A stretch of 5,443 nucleotides of DNA from Accumulibacter sp. (GTDB taxonomy: Bacteria > Pseudomonadota > Gammaproteobacteria > Burkholderiales > Rhodocyclaceae): NCBI GenBank assembly GCA_031284185.1, contig JAITAJ010000110.1:1-5443 (forward strand). Direction: 5' to 3'. Below the pieces are notes generated by a model. That model made no database searches and was not told the origin of the DNA. It saw only the letters and a program-made list of their open reading frames with translations. Positions 1-3,918 of this stretch are shown here, in pieces. A program made the position numbers and the translations under genes. Position 1 is the first letter of the stretch. Every line of letters starts with the position of its first letter.

Positions 1-36
1 TCCGTCTCCTGTCTTCTCAAGTCACTGTCCCCTGAA

Positions 37-87
37 ATGTGCTTTCGGTTTTCCGTTCCGCCTCCGGCGCCTCGCGCCGCAAGCCAA
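37..87. repeat. B unit, copy 1, with GC hairpin
   Basis: This is the leftmost 51-bp B unit. Bases 46-87 are identical to the other two copies. It contains a perfect inverted repeat, CGGCGC (65-70), loop CTC (71-73), GCGCCG (74-79). No T-run follows on either strand, so it is not a classical intrinsic terminator. The left portion (37-45) differs from copies 2 and 3 at several bases. Confidence 0.93.
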
Positions 88-123
88 TCCGTCTTCTGTC
101 CTCTCAAGTCACTGTCCTCTGAA

Positions 124-174
124 ATGTGCGTCCGGTTTTCCGTTCCGCCTCCGGCGCCTCGCGCCGCAAGCCAA
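124..174. repeat. B unit, copy 2, with GC hairpin
   Basis: This second 51-bp B unit lies exactly 87 bp from copy 1. The hairpin arms are at 152-157 and 161-166 with a CTC loop. It is followed by two A units in direct tandem, so the B unit expected at the next position is missing. Confidence 0.93.
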
Positions 175-246
175 TCTGTCTTCTGTCCTCTCAAGTCACT
201 GTCCTCTGAAACTGTCTTCTGTCCTCTCAAATCACTGTCCTCTGAA
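175..246. repeat. Two A units in direct tandem without an intervening B
   Basis: A(175-210) and A(211-246) are adjacent and differ at only two positions (T/A at the first base, and AAG versus AAA in the middle). Everywhere else in the array A is separated from the next A by a B unit. This shows that A can be duplicated, or B lost, with precise unit boundaries. Confidence 0.92.
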
Positions 247-297
247 ATATGCGCCCGGTTTTCCGTTCCGCCTCCGGCGCCTCGCGCCGCAAGCCAA
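247..297. repeat. B unit, copy 3, with GC hairpin
   Basis: This is the third 51-bp B unit. The hairpin arms are at 275-280 and 284-289 with a CTC loop. It is the B copy nearest pstS and would form the first strong hairpin in the pstS mRNA 3' region, about 60 nt beyond the stop codon. It could protect or define the transcript 3' end, but that is inference. Confidence 0.93.
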
Positions 298-348
298 TCT
301 GTCTTCTGTCCTCTCAAACCGCTGTCCTCTGAAACTGTCCTCTGCTCC

Positions 349-1365
349 CTACCGAATCTCGCGCCACGAGTCCATGATGATGCGTTTGACCTCCGGCGGC
401 ATGGGGACGTAGTCCAGCCGGCTGGCTTCCTCGTCGCCGTTCTCGTAGGCCCAGGCGAAGAATTCGAGCGCCGCGGCGGCTTGCGCGGGGTTGTCCTGCT
501 TCCGGTGCATCAGGATGAAGGTCGCGGAGGTGATCGGCCAGGATTCGTCGCCCGGCTGGTTGGTCAGTATCTGATGGAAGCTCTTTTTCCAGTCCGCGTT
601 CGCCGCCGCGGCCCTGAAACTCGCTTCCGAGGGTTGCACGAAACGACCGGCGCCGTTTTGCAGTTGCACGTGCGTCAGCTTGTTGCGTCTGGCGTAGGCG
701 TACTCGACATAGCCGATGGCGCCGGGCAGACGCCCGACGAACGCCGCCATGCCCTCGTTGCCCTTGCCGCCGAGACCGACCGGCCAACTGACCGCCGTGC
801 CCTCGCCGACCTTTTCCTTCCACTCGGCGTTGATCTTGCTCAGGTAGTTGGTAAACCCGAAACTCGTGCCCGATCCGTCGGCGCGGCGGACGACGGCAAT
901 GGCGAGGTCCGGCAGCGCAAGACCGGGATTGAGCGCGGCGATGGCCGGATCGTTCCAGCGCGTGATCTTGCCCAGGTAGATGTCGCCCACGAGCTTGCCG
1001 TCGAGCCTGAGCTGCCCCGGCGCGAGTTCCGGGATGTTGACGATGGGGACGATCCCGCCGACCACGGTCGGGAACTGGATCAAGCCTTTTTCCCGTAGCT
1101 CCGCGTCGGTGAGCGGCGCGTCGGAAGCGCCGAAGGCCACCGTTTTCGCCTCGATCTGCTTCAGGCCCGCGCTGGAGCCGACCGACTGGTAATTGATGCG
1201 ATGCCCGGTCGCCTTGTTGTATTCCGCCGACCACTTGGCATAGAGCGGCGCGGGGAAGCTGGCGCCGGCGCCGGTCACGTCATCCGCGCTCCGCGCCGGG
1301 ACGCTCGCCGCGAGACCCGCCGCGACGCAGGAAATCATGATCATTCGTTTCGTTTGCTGTTTCAT
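349..1365 (-). CDS. pstS: Phosphate ABC transporter periplasmic substrate-binding protein PstS
   Basis: PstS captures inorganic phosphate in the periplasm and delivers it to the PstCAB high-affinity importer. The protein follows the E. coli type closely along its whole length. Seen here, numbered from the ATG at 1365: GAGASFPAP (phosphate contacts S36, F37), VGSSAG (S64), FGASDAP (D82), DIYLGKITRWND, RRADGSGTSF (R161, D163, S165, G166, T167), LGGKGN, RLPGAIGYVEYAYA, and WPITSATFIL near the C-terminus. These correspond to the known ligand residues of E. coli PstS. A signal peptide is present: basic n-region MKQQTKR, a hydrophobic stretch, and probable cleavage after VPA (residue 24) or ARSA (27). 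I chose 1365 because GAGG lies 9 nt upstream of it; an ATG at 1374 (three more residues) has that GAGG directly against it and is less likely. The stop is TAG at 351-349. No pstC follows within the window; the repeat array begins about 15 nt further on. The gene is probably PhoB-regulated (see the candidate Pho box). Confidence 0.97.
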   Translation of the reverse strand: MKQQTKRMIMISCVAAGLAASVPARSADDVTGAGASFPAPLYAKWSAEYNKATGHRINYQSVGSSAGLKQIEAKTVAFGASDAPLTDAELREKGLIQFPTVVGGIVPIVNIPELAPGQLRLDGKLVGDIYLGKITRWNDPAIAALNPGLALPDLAIAVVRRADGSGTSFGFTNYLSKINAEWKEKVGEGTAVSWPVGLGGKGNEGMAAFVGRLPGAIGYVEYAYARRNKLTHVQLQNGAGRFVQPSEASFRAAAANADWKKSFHQILTNQPGDESWPITSATFILMHRKQDNPAQAAAALEFFAWAYENGDEEASRLDYVPMPPEVKRIIMDSWREIR

Positions 1366-1374
1366 CGTCGTCAT

Positions 1375-1380
1375 CCTCGT
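1375..1380 (-). promoter_or_regulatory. Ribosome-binding site that decides the pstS start
   Basis: The mRNA reads ACGAGG immediately before the ATG at 1374, with zero spacing. The same GAGG is 9 nt from the in-frame ATG at 1365, a normal Shine-Dalgarno distance. This favours 1365 as the true start. Confidence 0.55.
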
Positions 1381-1395
1381 TGTTGGAACGACGCC

Positions 1396-1429
1396 ACTCT
1401 AGCCTGTGTTTGTGACAAAACGATGATGC
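1396..1429 (-). promoter_or_regulatory. Candidate Pho box and -10 element upstream of pstS
   Basis: On the minus strand, 1429-1412 reads GCATCATCGTTTTGTCAC. This is two 7-base half-sites (GCATCAT, TTGTCAC) separated by CGTT, the 7+4+7 layout of the PhoB box (consensus CTGTCAT-N4-CTGTCAT). The second half fits well and the first only in its last four bases (TCAT). Ten bases downstream is TAGAGT (1401-1396), a 4/6 match to the -10 hexamer. No good -35 hexamer sits 17 bp upstream of it, as expected for a PhoB-activated promoter. The box is about 47 bp from the pstS start. Position and gene identity support it; the imperfect first half-site keeps confidence moderate. Confidence 0.42.
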
Positions 1430-1931
1430 TTTCTTCCAGAGGACGAATCTATCCGGGGAGGGATCACATGGGCGTCGCGCCTGTCTCATTTCATCGGAAA
1501 GGGCGGGAGAAACAGCAAGAACGCGGCGTCGGTGGGGATTGGCCGGGCGGGTGGGATCGAAGAAACCGCCGCCCATTCGGCGCGTCACGCAAGGGAAGCC
1601 ATCGAATGAGACGGCGTTTCCGCGTTGACACGCCATCCCGGAAAGCCCGTCTGACAGGCATCCGCGACGACCGCGGTCTGAACGGATGGCCCGATCGGGA
1701 AACCGGAAGGACACGCACGCAAGCGCCACCCCGGCGCGACACACGCGCCCCTCTTCGATTTTCCACACCGGACGAGGATCACAAGGACACTTCCCGGGAC
1801 ACTCCCCGCGCGGAACGCGGACCATGACGCGCCGCCGCGAAACGATCGTGGCCCCTCCGCCGATTTTCAGGCGCGGGTACGAACGATTACGCCACTGGAA
1901 ACGGATACGGCCTGCGCGGTATTCCCGAACG
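1430..1931. other. About 500 bp intergenic region, no gene recognised
   Basis: This lies between the DUF2934 stop and the pstS promoter region. Frames stay open on both strands through much of it, but the translations are rich in Arg, Pro and Cys, show no family motif, have no convincing ribosome-binding site and overlap one another, as expected of GC-rich non-coding DNA. Small features seen are a perfect 10-bp palindrome CCCGATCGGG (1690-1699) and short imperfect inverted repeats around 1545-1580 and 1790-1810, none followed by a T-run. I saw no tRNA, riboswitch or clear terminator. It may hold the 3' end of the DUF2934 transcript, an unrecognised small RNA, or the remains of a decayed gene. 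Confidence 0.6.
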
Positions 1932-2252
1932 TCATTCGCTTTCGTCGAGGAGTGTTTCGATTTCCCGTTCGGCCTCGATCCAGTCCCGTACCGGATCGCT
2001 CTTGAACTGGCGGCTCTCGGCGCGGAAATACGCGGCCTCGGCAATCATCCGGTAACGCTGCTCATCGCTGATGAGCTTGACGATCGCCGTCTCGTTCTCC
2101 GTGGTTCTTTGCTCCGAGGCTTTCTCGACGGCAGCGGGAGGAGCCTTCTTCGTCGCCGGCTTTTTCGCTTCGGCTCTTGCATCGGTGGCGCCGGCCTTCG
2201 CCGGCTTGGCTGCTGCTTTCTTCAACGCTGAGGTTTGGGAGTTTTCCGCCAT
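1932..2252 (-). CDS. DUF2934 domain-containing small protein with Lys/Ala-rich tail
   Basis: This is a 106-residue cytoplasmic protein of unknown function. Residues about 1-50 are low-complexity and rich in Ala, Lys, Pro and Thr (AAAKPAK, AEAKKPATKKAPP), resembling histone H1-like or AlgP-type tails and probably disordered. Residues about 62-102 form a compact charged domain with the pattern of DUF2934: an I..EAAYFRAE helix, a short linker containing SDP, then a WIEAEREI helix. The W-x-x-AE-x-E/L ending is the family's most recognisable feature. The start is supported by AAAGGA (2264-2259) six bases before the ATG; the stop is TGA. It lies 115 bp downstream of malQ on the same strand, so it may be co-transcribed with glgX-malQ or use its own promoter. 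From memory, DUF2934 genes also occur inside glycogen/trehalose clusters of pseudomonads, which suggests a link with storage-sugar metabolism or a stationary or stress state. That link is inference. The tail could bind nucleic acid or another polyanion, also inference. Confidence 0.85.
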   Translation of the reverse strand: MAENSQTSALKKAAAKPAKAGATDARAEAKKPATKKAPPAAVEKASEQRTTENETAIVKLISDEQRYRMIAEAAYFRAESRQFKSDPVRDWIEAEREIETLLDESE

Positions 2253-2280
2253 GATCTTTCCTTTCCAGAAATGAATGAAA

Positions 2281-2309
2281 AGTATCCCGAGCTACGACTT
2301 GCCTAGCAA
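2281..2309 (-). promoter_or_regulatory. Candidate sigma-70 type promoter for the DUF2934 gene
   Basis: On the minus strand TTGCTA (2309-2304, 4/6 to the -35 hexamer) and GATACT (2286-2281, 4/6 to the -10 hexamer) are separated by exactly 17 bp. The -10 element lies about 28 bp upstream of the ATG, leaving a short leader that contains the ribosome-binding site. Each match is modest, so this remains a guess supported mainly by spacing and position. The gene could instead be read through from malQ. Confidence 0.3.
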
Positions 2310-2341
2310 TGCTACTACATATCGCGGTTTCCAATGCTACT
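2307..2341. repeat. 10-bp direct repeat upstream of the DUF2934 gene
   Basis: CAATGCTACT occurs at 2307-2316 and again at 2332-2341 (AGTAGCATTG on the transcribed strand), 25 bp start to start. The copy nearer the gene overlaps the candidate -35 hexamer; the other lies further upstream. This could be a pair of regulator-binding sites. A third partial copy of its core, GCTAC, lies at 2291-2295. Confidence 0.6.
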
Positions 2342-2367
2342 CCTATCGAATGGAAGGCGCATTCTTC

Positions 2368-3918
2368 TCATGGCGCGATTTCGTCCTTTTCGCGCCGCCC
2401 CGTCCGTCCATACAGATGAACCAGTTCGGCCAGGTGCGCCGTGTGCCAGGGGGCGATCTCATCCCAGGCGAAGCGCCATTCCCAGTTGCCTTCGGAGGAG
2501 CCGGGACGGTTCATGCGCGCCGAGGCGCCCAGTCCCAGCACGTCCTGCATCGGAACGATCGATACGGCGGCCGTTGACGCCGAGGCGGCATGGATCAGGT
2601 CCCATTGAATCGAGCTTCCATCGCTGCGCAGATAACGCCGGACGTAATCGCGCGCCGTTTCCGGCAGGGATTCCCACCAGCCGCGCGTGGTGTCGTTGTC
2701 ATGCGTTCCCGTGTAGACGACGGTTCGCGCCTCGAAATTGTGCGGCAGGTAAAGATTGTCGCTCTTGCCGTCGAAGGCGAATTGCAGGATGCGCATTCCG
2801 GGGAAACCGGCCGCCTTGCGCAAGGCCGCGACCTCGGGAGTGATGACGCCCAGGTCTTCGGCGATGATTTGGAAATCCCCCGGTTCATTGGCCGGTTTCA
2901 GGCCCAGGGATTCGCGCATTTCGGCGAACAATGCCTGGCCCGGCCCCTTTTCCCACCGGCCATCGACGGCAGTCGGCGAACCCGCCGGAATCTCCCAGCA
3001 AGACTCGAAGCCGCGGAAGTGATCGATGCGCACGACGTCGCACAGCTTCAGCATACGGCGCATTCTTCGCGTCCACCAGAGATAGGCGTCCCGCGCGTGT
3101 TCCTTCCATTTGTAGAGCGGATTCCCCCACCGCTGGCCGGTCGCGCTGAAGTAGTCGGGCGGCACGCCGGCCACGACGCGCGGATGCCCGCGATCATCGA
3201 GATCGAACAGCCGCTGGTGCGCCCACACGTCGGCGCTGTGCGCCGACACGAAGATGGGAATGTCGCCGATGATGCGCACCCGGCGGTCGTTGGCGTGTTT
3301 TTTCAGGGCGGCCCACTGCCGGTCGAAGCGCCATTGGCAGAATTTCCAGAAATCGCATTCTCCGGCCAGCGCGCGGGCGGCTTCGCGCAAGGCTTGCGCG
3401 TGACGCCGGACGAGCTCCGCCGGCAGGTCCTGCCAGAGCCTTCCGTCCATCCCGGGCCGGCTTTCGAGCGCCATGAACAGCGCATAATCTTCGAGCCAGT
3501 CGCCCTCTTCCGCGCAGAAGGCCAGAAAGTCGCGCCGGGCTGCCTCTCGCGCGTTCGAGAAAAAGCGTCCGGCGGCGAGGCGCAGACGCGACATGCGGAA
3601 GGGCCGCACCGCGCCGTAATCCACCCGTTCGCCGCGCAAGGACGCTTCGGGGCGGATGTCCGCCTCGGTCAGCCAGCCGGCTTCGCTCAGGCGCGTCAGG
3701 TCGATCAGCAGTTCGTTGCCCGCGAAGGCCGAAGGACTCATGTAGGGCGAATTTCCCGGCCCGATTCCGCCGAGCGGCAGGACCTGCCACAGCGTTTGTC
3801 CGCTCGCCGCCAGCCAGTCGACGAAGCGATGGGCCGCGGGACCGAGATCGCCCGAGCCGTGCGGGCCGGGAAGCGACGTGGGATGCAGCAGAATGCCGCT
3901 GTAACGGAGCGGGATCAT
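2368..3918 (-). CDS. malQ: 4-alpha-glucanotransferase (amylomaltase, GH77)
   Basis: MalQ transfers 4-alpha-glucan segments between malto-oligosaccharides in the cytoplasm, releasing glucose and making longer chains that phosphorylase can use. It is complete at 516 residues, the usual size for the shorter bacterial/plant-type GH77 enzymes rather than the roughly 690-residue E. coli form. Visible landmarks are GILLHPTSLPGPHGSGDLG (7-25), the NSPYMSPSAFAGN substrate loop (56-68), GDIPIFVS (218-225), GVPPDYFSATGQRWGNPLY (251-269), VRIDHFRGF with catalytic nucleophile D299, IIAEDLG with acid/base E354, and THDNDT with transition-state stabiliser D407. The C-terminal SEGNWEWR segment (475-482) is also typical. 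I chose the ATG at 3918 because conserved homology begins at once (MIPLRYSGILLHPTSLPG). The frame is open further upstream, but that stretch (from 3981) only shadows the glgX end. The start overlaps the glgX stop as ATGA, with AGGA 3 nt upstream of the ATG, indicating translational coupling. It probably works on maltotetraose and similar chains freed by GlgX. Confidence 0.98.
   Translation of the reverse strand: MIPLRYSGILLHPTSLPGPHGSGDLGPAAHRFVDWLAASGQTLWQVLPLGGIGPGNSPYMSPSAFAGNELLIDLTRLSEAGWLTEADIRPEASLRGERVDYGAVRPFRMSRLRLAAGRFFSNAREAARRDFLAFCAEEGDWLEDYALFMALESRPGMDGRLWQDLPAELVRRHAQALREAARALAGECDFWKFCQWRFDRQWAALKKHANDRRVRIIGDIPIFVSAHSADVWAHQRLFDLDDRGHPRVVAGVPPDYFSATGQRWGNPLYKWKEHARDAYLWWTRRMRRMLKLCDVVRIDHFRGFESCWEIPAGSPTAVDGRWEKGPGQALFAEMRESLGLKPANEPGDFQIIAEDLGVITPEVAALRKAAGFPGMRILQFAFDGKSDNLYLPHNFEARTVVYTGTHDNDTTRGWWESLPETARDYVRRYLRSDGSSIQWDLIHAASASTAAVSIVPMQDVLGLGASARMNRPGSSEGNWEWRFAWDEIAPWHTAHLAELVHLYGRTGRREKDEIAP
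3915..3918 (-). promoter_or_regulatory. ATGA stop/start overlap coupling glgX to malQ
   Basis: The minus-strand bases 3918-3915 read ATGA: ATG (3918-3916) opens malQ and TGA (3917-3915) closes glgX. The Shine-Dalgarno AGGA (about 3925-3922) is very close to the ATG, so malQ initiation probably relies on ribosomes finishing glgX. Confidence 0.93.

Larger units (their letters stand above)
1..344. repeat. Compound tandem repeat array made of two alternating units (A 36 bp, B 51 bp)
   Basis: Direct reading gives the unit order A(1-36) B(37-87) A(88-123) B(124-174) A(175-210) A(211-246) B(247-297) A(298-333), followed by a broken piece of A (about 334-344). A+B makes an 87-bp period. The A unit is pyrimidine-rich on the plus strand (26 of 36 bases) and contains the word CTGTCYTCT three times, at unit offsets 2, 9 and 25. 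B units are identical over their last 42 bases in all three copies and differ only near their left end. The leftmost A copy is the most diverged. The array starts at the first base of the window, so it probably continues to the left. It lies just 3' of pstS on the transcribed strand. Its origin and function are unknown; it could be a REP/BIME-like or other intergenic dispersed repeat, but I do not recognise a named family. Confidence 0.96.

Noticed and set aside
247..297. Rho-independent terminator for pstS
   Set aside because: The hairpin is strong but no T-run follows it on the minus strand, and the same structure is repeated twice more.
1..344. CRISPR array
   Set aside because: Both alternating units are themselves repeated. 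The 51-bp segments between the 36-bp units are near-identical rather than unique spacers, and one is absent. No cas gene is in view.
37..1098. Long plus-strand open frame (353 codons) starting in the repeats
   Set aside because: It runs antisense through most of pstS, whose identity is certain. Its first part merely translates the repeats and the rest has no family motif.
1302..1365. PstS as a lipoprotein, from the ISC triplet in the signal peptide
   Set aside because: The cysteine at residue 13 follows only about five hydrophobic residues (MIMIS), too short for a lipoprotein h-region. A normal signal-peptidase I site (VPA or ARSA) lies downstream.
1757..1767. DnaA-box-like TTTTCCACA
   Set aside because: A single near-match with no cluster, AT-rich stretch or neighbouring replication gene; expected by chance.
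1280..2044. Minus-strand open frame of 254 codons spanning the intergenic region
   Set aside because: It overlaps the start of pstS and the end of the DUF2934 gene in another frame, its composition is Arg/Pro/Cys-rich without motifs, and it has no convincing ribosome-binding site.
1686..2231. Plus-strand open frame of 181 codons
   Set aside because: It is antisense to nearly the whole DUF2934 gene, and its Phe/Arg/Leu-rich end is the complement of the Lys/Ala-rich tail.
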